The notes beneath the pieces are model-generated. The model made no database searches. It was given only the letters and a program-made list of their open reading frames with translations, and had not been told where the DNA came from. Both the position numbers and the translations under genes were made by a program. A DNA stretch of 64,000 nt from an uncultured Flavobacteriaceae bacterium. GTDB lineage: Bacteria; Bacteroidota; Bacteroidia; Flavobacteriales; Flavobacteriaceae. Below, piece after piece: positions 26,179-34,328 of this stretch (position 1 is its first letter; each line of letters opens with the position of its first letter). The stretch lies in assembly GCA_947489085.1 (NCBI GenBank), contig CANLCJ010000002.1, forward strand, positions 62,001-126,000, written 5' to 3'.

Positions 26179-26389
26179 ATCAATTTTTAGGCTTTTGAAA
26201 GTCACCTATTGTTTTATACAGATAAAAAAAGAATTTGAACTTTATAGAGATAAAGTATTAACCAAAAATCTCAAATCTCTAGACGCGCCTGTTGAAATAT
26301 CTACAAACGTAGTTTCATCAGATAATACAGAAATTGAAGATAGAGATTGGATTTATAACGCATTACTTTTCAATTTGAATTCTCTATAA
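26153..26389 (+). pseudogene. Probable gene fragment upstream of hipBA
   Basis: A 78-codon open frame whose first codons lie inside the hipBA promoter, so the annotated start is unlikely. The latter part (FELYRDKVLTKNLKSLDAPV, then EIEDRDWIYNALLFNLNSL) has real protein character. It may be the 3' end of a gene interrupted on the left. I do not recognise a family. Confidence 0.3.
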
Positions 26390-26703
26390 ATTGGCGTTTT
26401 TCATAATTTCTAATGCAAAGAAATTCTCTCAACTTATCCTAAAAACTAAATTAGGTATTCCACTTTGAATCCTTTTCTATAGCACAGGTATTTTTTTCAG
26501 TTTATCAGAATCTAAACACCTCTAAGTATTGTTTTCTTCTAGAATTACCTTTTTACCATATTTGGTAATTGCAATTTGAGTTTGTGGTATTCTGCAAATT
26601 GCAGCACTTCAATTTTAAAAATAGAATAGAACAAAAGATGTTTTGGCAAGAAATCTCAAAATACACGTATCACCAATTTTAGTGTTACAGGGTATTGTTA
26701 ACT
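26390..26703. other. Gene-free stretch left of the ICE
   Basis: No complete gene is visible. On the minus strand around 26530-26610, short pieces in two frames (EVLQFAEYHKLK and ITKYGKKVILEE) look like a decayed small antitoxin-type gene broken by a frameshift. A TTACCA/TGGTAA dyad lies in the same place. The evidence is weak. Confidence 0.25.
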
Positions 26704-26735
26704 AAAAAAACCCAACTTTTAAAAAGTCAGGTTTT
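26704..26735 (-). terminator. Terminator downstream of the tRNA-Leu attachment site
   Basis: AAAACCTGACTTTTT and AAAGTTGGGTTTT pair on the minus strand, followed by a T run. This lies just beyond the tRNA-Leu 3' end and is the chromosomal terminator of the original tRNA gene. Confidence 0.7.
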
Positions 26736-26744
26736 CTTTTTTTG

Positions 26745-26802
26745 TGCGGGCGGAGAGACTCGAACTCTCACACCTCGCGGCACTAGATCCTAAGTCTAGC
26801 GT
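26745..26802 (-). other. ICE attachment site: 3' fragment of tRNA-Leu (UAG)
   Basis: The minus strand reads a tRNA-Leu from the anticodon stem to the discriminator: stem CTAGA/TCTAG around CTTAGGA (anticodon TAG, plus-strand 26790-26792), a long variable arm, T-arm GAGAG-TTCGAGT-CTCTC, and acceptor strand CGCCCGC plus A. The 5' acceptor strand and D-arm are missing; the sequence diverges past about 26802. This is the footprint of integration into the 3' half of a tRNA, with the intact copy expected at the other end of the element. Confidence 0.85.
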
Positions 26803-26971
26803 ATATTGCACCAAAGAAACACAAATACACTCATTTTCAATGATTTAAGTGTTTGTCAATTTTCTTTAAAGTCATATAATATCATATGATATCGATATTT
26901 GTTGTACCTATGTTGTACCCAAACGCAGATAATAATTTGTATCTTTACATAAGTACTTAATCAAATGATAT

Positions 26972-26986
26972 CCTGATTTGACTTTC
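26972..26986 (+). repeat. 15-bp motif in the integrase leader, inverted copy at 31431-31445
   Basis: CCTGATTTGACTTTC here is the exact reverse complement of 31431-31445, and both are flanked on the same side by a TATCATTT/AAATGATA match. It lies 16 bases before the integrase ATG. Direct TTGTACC repeats (26902-26908, 26913-26919) and the palindrome ATATCATATGATAT lie further upstream. These are candidate arm-type or regulatory sites. Confidence 0.5.
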
Positions 26987-27002
26987 GCAAAACAGGTCAA
27001 CG

Positions 27003-28217
27003 ATGTCAGCAAGTGCAAAAATAGTTCTACGTAAAAAGCCCAACACCAAAGGGCTTTATCCACTTGCAATTCGAATAACTAAAAATCGACGCTCTACGTA
27101 TAAGCTTTTAGGTCATTATATAGATTTAGAGGATTGGGATTCAAAAAATAATGAAATAAAAAAATCCCATCCAAATTCTGAAGGTTTAAATAACCTCATA
27201 ACATCAAAATTATCTGAAGCTAGGAAAGGTCTTATTACTCTACAAACCAACAATAAAGATGCATCTGCAAATCAAATTAAAAAAGAGATTTACAAACCCA
27301 CTTCAAACCTAACATTTTTTGATTTTGTTGATGAACACCTTGAAGCTCTAGAAGTCGAAGGCAAAATGAATCGTCTTTCTACTGACTCAGCTTGGGTTAG
27401 TTATATAGAAAAATATTGTAAAGTAAGACATCTAACTTTTCAAGAAATCGATGAACGGTTTCTCAAAAAATTTAAAATATATTTAAAAGGCAACTGTTCT
27501 CTTACCGAAACTACCGCAATGAATGTCATGGTTTTTATTCGTCTGTTATTCAATAGAGCGATTAAGGATAAGGTTGTAAGTAAAGAGCTTTATTGTTTTG
27601 GGCCAGGAAAATTCAAAATAAAATTTCCAGAAACTGTCAAAGTTGGACTCTCAGAGAAAGAGTTAAAAGTCATCGAGAGCTTAGATAACCTATCTGATGT
27701 AGAACGTCATTCATTGAATGTATGGCTTTTTAGTTTTTACTTTGCTGGAATGAGGGTTTCAGATGTTCTGAAAACAAGATGGTCTCAAATTTATGATGGT
27801 AGATTACATTACAGAATGGGTAAAAATTCCAAATTGCTTTCTCTCAAAATACCATTAAAAATCGATATAATTTTAGAGGAATATGTTTGCAATAAGAATT
27901 ATGATGATGACTTTATATTTCCAGAATTAAAAAAAGCTAATCTTGACGATGCTAAAGACTTATACAATAAAATTAAAACTGCTAATAAAAAATTCAACAA
28001 GAACTTAAAGTCTATTGCTCTGAAAGCTGGAATAAATAAGAAAGTAACAATGCACATTGCTCGCCACTCATTCGGAAATATTGCTAGAGACACCATCCAC
28101 CCATTGATGCTTCAAAAGCTGTATCGTCATAGTGATTTAAAAACTACAATTAATTATCAAGCTAACTTCATTCATACAGAAGCTGATGATGCTTTGGAAA
28201 GTGTAATCAACTTTTAA
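27003..28217 (+). CDS. Tyrosine recombinase / ICE integrase
   Basis: Catalyses site-specific integration and excision at the tRNA-Leu site. The 404 residues contain an N-terminal arm-binding domain (KIVLRKKPNTKGLYPLAIRI), a SAM-like core-binding domain (about residues 105-205) and the catalytic domain. The active-site residues are in FAGMRVSDVLKTRW (Arg, about residue 249), HIARHSFGN (His-x-x-Arg, about residue 350), LYRHSDLKTTINYQ (second His and the nucleophile Tyr, about residue 384). It lies 200 bases from the attachment site, as expected. Confidence 0.93.
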   Translation: MSASAKIVLRKKPNTKGLYPLAIRITKNRRSTYKLLGHYIDLEDWDSKNNEIKKSHPNSEGLNNLITSKLSEARKGLITLQTNNKDASANQIKKEIYKPTSNLTFFDFVDEHLEALEVEGKMNRLSTDSAWVSYIEKYCKVRHLTFQEIDERFLKKFKIYLKGNCSLTETTAMNVMVFIRLLFNRAIKDKVVSKELYCFGPGKFKIKFPETVKVGLSEKELKVIESLDNLSDVERHSLNVWLFSFYFAGMRVSDVLKTRWSQIYDGRLHYRMGKNSKLLSLKIPLKIDIILEEYVCNKNYDDDFIFPELKKANLDDAKDLYNKIKTANKKFNKNLKSIALKAGINKKVTMHIARHSFGNIARDTIHPLMLQKLYRHSDLKTTINYQANFIHTEADDALESVINF

Positions 28218-28218
28218 G

Positions 28219-29199
28219 TTACTTTAAAAGCTCTTCGGAATAATAAAAATTTGCCGGTAAACCACCTGTATGCCAAAAGAGCACATTAGAGTTTTTCTCA
28301 ATTTTGTTATTTTGAAGATGGTCTATCATTCCGTAAAACGCTCTACCAGAATAAACAGGGTCTAACAATATACCTTCACTTTGAGCCAATTGCTTTATGG
28401 CCATCTTTTCGTTTTCAGTAATTACTCCATAACCAGGTTTATCATAATCTCTAATAAGTGTTGCATCTTTAATTGAGTACGTTTTTTGAATACTCAATTC
28501 TTTTTGACCTTGATGCAGTATCTCTAAAACAGCATCGTCTAGTGTTTTATCTCCTAAACCAATTTTATCTATACTAATTGGCATTAGTTTTATATCAAGA
28601 TCGTATAAATCTATACCAAGTTTAAGCCCAGCTTGTGTTCCGCCAGAACTTGATGCAAAGAAAATGTAATCGATTTTCAAGTTATTTTCTAAAAGTTGTT
28701 CCTTCAATTCTTTAACAGCATCTACAAAGCCGTAAGCTCCAAGTAAATTAGATCCACCATAAGGAATTTCGTAAACATTTCTTTTCTGTACTTCTAAATC
28801 TTGCTTTAATTTAATTATATCTTCCCCTTTTCTATTATCTCCAGTAAAATGAATTTTAGCTCCTAATAAATGAGAAAGTAATAAATTACCATTGTAATTT
28901 TTAGGCTTCTTACCACCTAACAGTAGATGGCATTCTAGTCCTGCTTTAGCACAAGCTGCTGCTGTTTGTCGGCAATGATTAGATTGTTGGGCTCCAGCAG
29001 TAATAATCGTATCACATCCTTTACTTAAAGCTTCATAAATAAAAAACTGAAGCTTTCTTACTTTGTTTCCGCCAGATGCTAAACCTGAGTTATCATCTCT
29101 TTTGATATACAAATTATAGTTTGGATAGACTTTGGATAAGTTATCCATTCTCTCCAAAGCCGTAGGGAAAAAACCTAGTTTATACTTGTTATTCAGCAT
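28219..29199 (-). CDS. ACC deaminase / D-cysteine desulfhydrase family PLP enzyme
   Basis: A 326-residue type II PLP enzyme. KRDDNSGLASGGNKVRKLQF holds the PLP lysine, GAQQSNHCRQTAAACAKAGL the substrate loop, and SSSGGTQAGLKLGI the phosphate-binding glycines. Members deaminate 1-aminocyclopropane-1-carboxylate or split D-cysteine to pyruvate, ammonia and sulfide; the sequence alone does not choose, though D-cysteine desulfhydrase is more common in bacteria. It is cargo between int and rteC, its stop codon close against that of int, and divergent from a membrane LuxR gene. Confidence 0.85.
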   Translation of the reverse strand: MLNNKYKLGFFPTALERMDNLSKVYPNYNLYIKRDDNSGLASGGNKVRKLQFFIYEALSKGCDTIITAGAQQSNHCRQTAAACAKAGLECHLLLGGKKPKNYNGNLLLSHLLGAKIHFTGDNRKGEDIIKLKQDLEVQKRNVYEIPYGGSNLLGAYGFVDAVKELKEQLLENNLKIDYIFFASSSGGTQAGLKLGIDLYDLDIKLMPISIDKIGLGDKTLDDAVLEILHQGQKELSIQKTYSIKDATLIRDYDKPGYGVITENEKMAIKQLAQSEGILLDPVYSGRAFYGMIDHLQNNKIEKNSNVLFWHTGGLPANFYYSEELLK

Positions 29200-29291
29200 T
29201 TTACGCTTTATAATTTTTGATTCACACTAAGATAAGTTATATTTAGTACTCTCGGAATTTTAAGTTAAAATATTGTTGTGCATGTGGTTAT

Positions 29292-30206
29292 ATGTTTTAC
29301 TTAATTCAAAAATATCGGTTTGTCCCAGAATACACCTACGCTTCTTCTATGCATTGGGTGGTGCTTTTCTTGTGCATAGTTATTGGTATAATTATTATTT
29401 TTCAACTTTTTAATATTGGATTAGGTAAGCATCAAAACATTAAATCTAAGTATCGCTATCTAATTTTAGCTATTATTTTTCTACTATATAATGTTTTGAA
29501 TGGTTTATTACCAGATGATAACTTTCCTGGTCCTAGAATCCTTCAATACGTTATAACTTATACGATTTCAATTGTAATGTGCATCTATCTAGTTTGGTAT
29601 TTATATAAAGAATTCAATATTAAAACACCAAATACATTTTTCAAAATAAAGAACTTGATTATCATTCTTTCCCTTTGTTTTGCATTACTTTTTATAATCC
29701 CCTATTACTATACAGGCTCTCTAGATTTCGCTAGAAGTCTATTTCTAATTTTCCCTACTATACTTTCCATAGTTTTTATTGTATATTTCTTTCTAGTGAT
29801 TAAAAAGAAAACTAAAAGAGATCGCTATTTTAAAATTCAAACGAATCTAGGTTTAAGTTCAATTTTCTCTTTAGTTATGCTTCCCGCATTAACTTATTTT
29901 GGCGATTTTCAGCCCATAACGCATTCCATAATGACGTCATCATTTTTTTTCGTTACTATAATGGAAGTAAATAGCTATTTATATCGATTAAAGAACACCT
30001 ACAAATTAGATCAAGATATTGCAGACCTATACGGTCTTACAAATAGAGAAAATGAAATTGTACTTCAGATAATAGAAGGCTACAGTTATAAAAAAATAGC
30101 TGAAAATATGTTTATATCCTATGGTACAGTTAGAAAGCACGCTTCTAACATCTTTAACAAATCAAACTGTTCGAGCAGACAAGAACTTATTGATAAAGTG
30201 AATTAA
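29292..30206 (+). CDS. Membrane-anchored LuxR-type regulator
   Basis: A 304-residue protein with about seven predicted membrane helices in residues 20-225 (WVVLFLCIVIGIIIIFQLF, YLILAIIFLLYNVLNGLL and others), followed by a C-terminal LuxR HTH: YGLTNRENEIVLQIIEGYSY, KKIAENMFISYGTVRKHASN. No ligand domain is recognisable; sensing is likely through the membrane part. The start at 29292 is 92 bases from the divergent PLP enzyme start, so that gene is its first candidate target. Confidence 0.8.
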   Translation: MFYLIQKYRFVPEYTYASSMHWVVLFLCIVIGIIIIFQLFNIGLGKHQNIKSKYRYLILAIIFLLYNVLNGLLPDDNFPGPRILQYVITYTISIVMCIYLVWYLYKEFNIKTPNTFFKIKNLIIILSLCFALLFIIPYYYTGSLDFARSLFLIFPTILSIVFIVYFFLVIKKKTKRDRYFKIQTNLGLSSIFSLVMLPALTYFGDFQPITHSIMTSSFFFVTIMEVNSYLYRLKNTYKLDQDIADLYGLTNRENEIVLQIIEGYSYKKIAENMFISYGTVRKHASNIFNKSNCSSRQELIDKVN

Positions 30207-30398
30207 TAAACTAATCTCAATAGCATTTATGAATTGTGTATAAAATTCACATAGCAAATACGCAAAATTTACACAGTTTATTATCCTACATTTATGTATT
30301 TCTAACCATCTTTATTAAACTAACCTAAAATCTACCAAATACTATTAAAAGTCAATAGATAATCTATTGGATACCGCGTGTATAACTAAACTTTTGTG

Positions 30399-31226
30399 AT
30401 GGATTTTACTTTACGCAATACTATATACACTAATGAACTTGAAAAAATCGAACAAAGTTCTTTATCCATTCTTGACACGTCCAGACAAATCATAATTCTA
30501 TCTCGCAACACTTTAAATGATTTTAAAAAAGCTATTATTAAAACGGATTTTGTTTCAGTTCCAAAGGAAGTAGAATTCTTTAAACACCAAAAGCAAATCT
30601 CTTTAATTCAACTTATCTATTATACCGAAATACGTTCTTTTGAACTTCAGTTTCCAAAATCAAATGTTCAAGACCAAGAAAAAGCTTTAAAGAAAAAACT
30701 TCGAAAGCTTAATCGGTTCTATTTATACAATATTGATTTCAACCAATATGTTGAAGCTAAACTCCATCACTTTGATAAGCAATATTACACAAGAGGCCAT
30801 TTAGACCGTTTTTCAATCTCATCATCAAAATTCTATTTTCAAGATCCTGATTTTAGTACGCCACGTGATATGCTTTTAGGTAAGATTAAAGCCTACAAGC
30901 TTTTTATGAATTACCTAAAATTAAGGCTTGATAAAATCAAAAACAGAAAATCAACCAATGACATAAATAATACAAATCTAAAATGGACATCTTCTAAATC
31001 TGCACTAACAGAATTAATCTATGCACTTTATTTTAATCGTGTAATAAATAATGGAAACGTCGATATAAAAGAAATAGCAATTGCATTACAAAAAGTATTA
31101 CAATTTGACCTTGGGGATTTCTACAAAATATTCTCTGAAATTAAATCTCGAAAAATAAGCAGAACTAAATTTTTGGATGATTTATCCAATGGTTTGCTTC
31201 TACAAATGGATAGCGCAGAAGAATAA
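30399..31226 (+). CDS. rteC: RteC-like excision regulator
   Basis: RteC controls excision gene expression in CTnDOT-type elements. The 275-residue protein has the RteC-domain pattern: an N-terminal helical region, then EVEFFKHQKQISLIQLIYYT, FELQFPKS and a C-terminal winged-helix-like part (LKWTSSKSALTELIYALYFN, then ISRTKFLDDLSNGL). The start is placed at ATG 30399, directly after an in-frame GTG. There is no rteAB pair or tetracycline resistance gene here, so the inducing signal differs from CTnDOT. Confidence 0.85.
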   Translation: MDFTLRNTIYTNELEKIEQSSLSILDTSRQIIILSRNTLNDFKKAIIKTDFVSVPKEVEFFKHQKQISLIQLIYYTEIRSFELQFPKSNVQDQEKALKKKLRKLNRFYLYNIDFNQYVEAKLHHFDKQYYTRGHLDRFSISSSKFYFQDPDFSTPRDMLLGKIKAYKLFMNYLKLRLDKIKNRKSTNDINNTNLKWTSSKSALTELIYALYFNRVINNGNVDIKEIAIALQKVLQFDLGDFYKIFSEIKSRKISRTKFLDDLSNGLLLQMDSAEE

Positions 31227-31255
31227 AATATCTTCTTTTTTTAAACCACATACGG

Positions 31256-31449
31256 TTGACCTCCTGCTTTTATAACTTTGTTACAATTATCTTCTTTTTT
31301 AAATCTAAAATTCACTTATCACAACCTCAAAACGCACCAAATAGCATCAAATTTAATAATGTTAAAATTTGACCGTACTCTGGTCATACTTGTGATTAAA
31401 ATCCATCAATACTATTCAAATTTGTAGAATGAAAGTCAAATCAGGTCAA
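31256..31449. promoter_or_regulatory. TTGACC/GGTCAA motif cluster before the excisionase-like gene
   Basis: TTGACCT occurs at 31256-31262, the dyad TGACC-GTACTCT-GGTCA at 31370-31386, and AGGTCAA at 31443-31449; AGGTCAA also lies in the integrase leader (26994-27000). The spacing suggests binding sites for an element regulator such as RteC. The inverted 15-bp motif at 31431-31445 falls inside this cluster. Confidence 0.45.
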
Positions 31450-31506
31450 GGGCTATCATTTTAGTCGAAAGCAAAATGGTAGTTCTTTTCTAAAAATAGT
31501 TCTACT

Positions 31507-31788
31507 ATGCCAGCAACAATTATTACTACAGATGATCTTAGGGATTTTAAACTTGAATTGCTCGATGACATCAAAAAACTTTTAAGCAAACAAGCGCAAG
31601 GTAAACTAAAGAAATATCTAAAATCTTCAGAACTCATGGACTTACTTCAAATTAGTCCTGGTACTCTACAAAATCTCCGAATTAAAGGCACACTACCCTA
31701 TACAAAAGTTGGTGGCATCATTTTTTATGATTCCGAAGAAATTCAGAAGGTTATGGACAATAATCGCGTGCACCACAAAATCGATTAA
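31507..31788 (+). CDS. Excisionase-like helix-turn-helix protein
   Basis: A 93-residue protein with an N-terminal coiled segment and a MerR/excisionase-type winged HTH: YLKSSELMDLLQISPGTLQN, LRIKGTLPYTKVGGIIFYDS. Such proteins sit beside rteC in Bacteroidota elements and act in excision or as regulators. The upstream cluster of dyads and its position opening the replication module support that. It precedes the next gene by 6 bases, probably in an operon. Confidence 0.8.
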   Translation: MPATIITTDDLRDFKLELLDDIKKLLSKQAQGKLKKYLKSSELMDLLQISPGTLQNLRIKGTLPYTKVGGIIFYDSEEIQKVMDNNRVHHKID

Positions 31789-31794
31789 GGATGT

Positions 31795-32442
31795 ATGAAT
31801 TATATAAAACATCTCAATGCTGTATTTCAAAAATTCTATGCAGACAAAAGGCTAAACACAACTCATGTCAGCTTGTATATGGCTTTGTTTCAGTTTTGGA
31901 ATTTAAACCGATTTCGAGAAGAATTTTACATAGACAGGCAAGAAGTTATGGAACTCTCAAAAATTGGTTCGACAGCAACTTATCATCGCTGTTTAAAACA
32001 AATGGATTCATGGAATTATCTAAAATATATGCCTTCACATAATCCATACAAAGGCAGTAAGATCAAGTTGTTCAATTTCGGTACAACCTCTGAACAAGCT
32101 GTGAATGAGTTGGAAACAAGTACTGAACAAGCATTGATACGTAATACAAACATTAATAAACAAATAGAAAACATAAATAAAACTAAGCTACCAAAAAATG
32201 AAATTGAAGTGATTGATTTTTTTAAAAAGAAAAAATGGCCTGATAATGAAGCCAAGAAATTCTACAACCACTACCAAGGCATCGGATGGAAAATTGGTGG
32301 TAAAATAAAAATTGAAGATTGGCATGCTACAGCAAGTAATTGGATGTTAAAAGCCAATGAATATGAAAATGCAGATGCAGTTCCTCAAAAAAAGGACAAT
32401 CTGCGAACCAATAAAAACAAAGATTATGGTCAACCCTTGTAA
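31795..32442 (+). CDS. Putative replication-initiator-like protein of the ICE
   Basis: A 215-residue protein. Residues 1-90 look like a winged-helix DNA-binding domain (LNTTHVSLYMALFQFWNLNR, then LSKIGSTATYHRCLKQMDSW), and residues 135-190 resemble a DnaD-like C-terminal segment (EVIDFFKKKKWPDNEAKKFY, then IEDWHATASNWMLKA). Phage replisome organisers share this plan. It overlaps the DnaC-like gene that follows, supporting an initiator/helicase-loader pair. The family name is inferred from this pattern. Confidence 0.65.
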   Translation: MNYIKHLNAVFQKFYADKRLNTTHVSLYMALFQFWNLNRFREEFYIDRQEVMELSKIGSTATYHRCLKQMDSWNYLKYMPSHNPYKGSKIKLFNFGTTSEQAVNELETSTEQALIRNTNINKQIENINKTKLPKNEIEVIDFFKKKKWPDNEAKKFYNHYQGIGWKIGGKIKIEDWHATASNWMLKANEYENADAVPQKKDNLRTNKNKDYGQPL

Positions 32443-33082
32443 AATAGTCGAAGAACACAAAACGTATGACATTGGTACTTTTGATGGCAAAGAAGTGATG
32501 TATGATTTTGAAAAAATTTTAATCTATCTCGATGTTAAAGGAAAAATGCTCTTTGGAAATGGTTTTAAAATCTACGAAGAAGACCATCCAATCATTTTAA
32601 AACTCTGCCATTATTTTATAAAAGATAAAGAAAACTGCGAGAAAAATGAGATTGATCCCAATAAAGGCATTTTACTTTCTGGACCTGTTGGTTGTGGCAA
32701 AACGAGCCTAATGATTTTATTGAAAAATATCGTTCCGTTACAAAAGCCATACATCCTAATTCCATCTAGAAATATCGTATTTGGCTTTAATCATATTGGC
32801 TATAAAACCATCGAGGATTATGGTTGTAGGCAGTTTTTCTGTTTCGATGATTTAGGTGTTGAACCTATTGGAAGACATTACGGAAAGGATTGCAACGTCA
32901 TGGGCGAAATCTTACTCTCACGACACGAACTTTTTATAAACCATCATATAAAAACACACGGAACTACAAACCTAAATGCTGAAGAATTGGAAGATTTATA
33001 TGGCAATAGAGTCCGAAGCAGAATGCGAGAATTATTTAACCTCGTAGCATTCGATCAAGATACCAGCGATAAACGAAAATAA
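32426..33082 (+). CDS. DnaC-like AAA+ ATPase
   Basis: A 218-residue ATPase when started at ATG 32426 (MVNPCKIVEEHKTYDIG); an upstream start at 32357 would overlap the previous gene by 86 bases. It has a Walker A LLSGPVGCGKTSLM, a Walker B RQFFCFDDLGVE, a sensor-1 region HGTTNLNAEELEDLYG and an arginine-finger region NRVRSRMRELF. The layout is that of helicase loaders (DnaC/IstB family). It probably supports replication of the excised circle with the preceding gene. Confidence 0.82.
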   Translation: MVNPCKIVEEHKTYDIGTFDGKEVMYDFEKILIYLDVKGKMLFGNGFKIYEEDHPIILKLCHYFIKDKENCEKNEIDPNKGILLSGPVGCGKTSLMILLKNIVPLQKPYILIPSRNIVFGFNHIGYKTIEDYGCRQFFCFDDLGVEPIGRHYGKDCNVMGEILLSRHELFINHHIKTHGTTNLNAEELEDLYGNRVRSRMRELFNLVAFDQDTSDKRK

Positions 33083-33095
33083 AAATTTAGAAATT

Positions 33096-34217
33096 ATGAA
33101 AATAGCAACTTTTAATGTTCAGAACTTATTTCACAGAGACAGAAACCTTTTAGAAAAACTAATCGAAAATTCAACTTCCGATTGGACAACAGAGCTTGAC
33201 AAACTCATGGTCGAACCCTCTAAATCTTTGATTCAACAGGATCGGATTAGAGAACTATCATTTTTAATTGGTTTTGAAAAATCAAGTCCGCGACCTTATG
33301 CAGTTTTGAGACGAAAAGCAGGTTTTCTCTTTATGAAAGGCCTTAGCCATTCTATTGACTGCAAAGCTAATAATCTCACAGATTGGAATGGATGGATAAA
33401 ACTTCAAACCGTTCCCATTCATCCTAAAGCAACACAACATAAAGCCCAAGTTATCGCCAATGTAAATCCAGATATTTTACTACTACAAGAAATTGAGGAC
33501 AGAGCTTCATTTGAGGACTTTAACCAACTCATTCTACCAGAATTTGACTGTAAACCTTTTGAACACTCTTTTGTGATTCAAGGCAATGATATGGATAGTT
33601 TAGAAATGGGAATAGCGCTGCGACATGGCTATAATCTCAAAGCTGTTAGAACCCATAATATCAATGCAGCAACTAACGATGATGGCAAAAATTTGATTGT
33701 ATATGAAATTAGCACACCATCAAAAGAAACCATTTGGCTATTAAATGCTTATTTAAAAAAGCCAACAAAGAACAGAAAACAATCGGATAGTATTCGAAAA
33801 AAACAAGTTTACAAGATTGCTGAAGTTTATAAAAAGCTAATAGCTGAAGGCAAAACTAATGTCATCATCGCAGGTACATTTAACGCACCATCTTATTGTA
33901 ATTCTTTATCGCCTTTAATTCAAGACACAGACTTAAAAGATATTACAAAACATCTCTCTTTTGAAGTGGATATTGATAAGGGAAACGATGGTACTTATTT
34001 CAGATTAGGCGCTTACAGAATGGGTGTAAATATTAAGCAGAAAGATTACATGTTGTTCTCTCCAGCTTTATTCAATAAAATGGAAGATAGTGGCTTAAAT
34101 CGCAAAGCGATATGGCCAGAAAAGCATCCGCAATGGTCTATCTATAAATCTGTTTCTAATAGAAATGTTGCTGCTAGTGAGCATCCTTTGGTTTGGGGAA
34201 GAATTAGAAACATGTAA
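33096..34217 (+). CDS. Endonuclease/exonuclease/phosphatase-family protein with altered motifs
   Basis: A 373-residue EEP-fold protein: IATFNVQNLFHRDR at the start, PDILLLQEIEDRASF (metal-binding Glu, about residue 130) and YLKKPTKNRKQSD. The usual GDFN motif reads AGTFNAPS (about residue 258), replacing the aspartate by threonine, and the terminal SDH reads SEHPLVWGR (about residue 360). Weakened or changed catalysis is therefore likely. It follows the DnaC-like gene by 13 bases and may be part of the replication operon. Confidence 0.78.
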   Translation: MKIATFNVQNLFHRDRNLLEKLIENSTSDWTTELDKLMVEPSKSLIQQDRIRELSFLIGFEKSSPRPYAVLRRKAGFLFMKGLSHSIDCKANNLTDWNGWIKLQTVPIHPKATQHKAQVIANVNPDILLLQEIEDRASFEDFNQLILPEFDCKPFEHSFVIQGNDMDSLEMGIALRHGYNLKAVRTHNINAATNDDGKNLIVYEISTPSKETIWLLNAYLKKPTKNRKQSDSIRKKQVYKIAEVYKKLIAEGKTNVIIAGTFNAPSYCNSLSPLIQDTDLKDITKHLSFEVDIDKGNDGTYFRLGAYRMGVNIKQKDYMLFSPALFNKMEDSGLNRKAIWPEKHPQWSIYKSVSNRNVAASEHPLVWGRIRNM

Positions 34218-34328
34218 TCATTCAATTGAACTAAAAGCACACATTAATTAGATAATAGAGCAGACCTAATATATTAAATCAATTATTTATTTGAATTGTT
34301 AGCGCTTTGGGTGCTGACCTTGTGTCTT

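Noticed and set aside
26745-26830. Complete tRNA-Leu gene
   Set aside because: The 5' acceptor strand and D-arm are absent upstream of the anticodon stem, so only an attachment-site fragment can be supported.
31791-32042. Overlapping 83-codon frame inside the replication-initiator-like gene
   Set aside because: It is a different frame of a gene with clear domain structure and has Cys/Arg-rich shadow composition.
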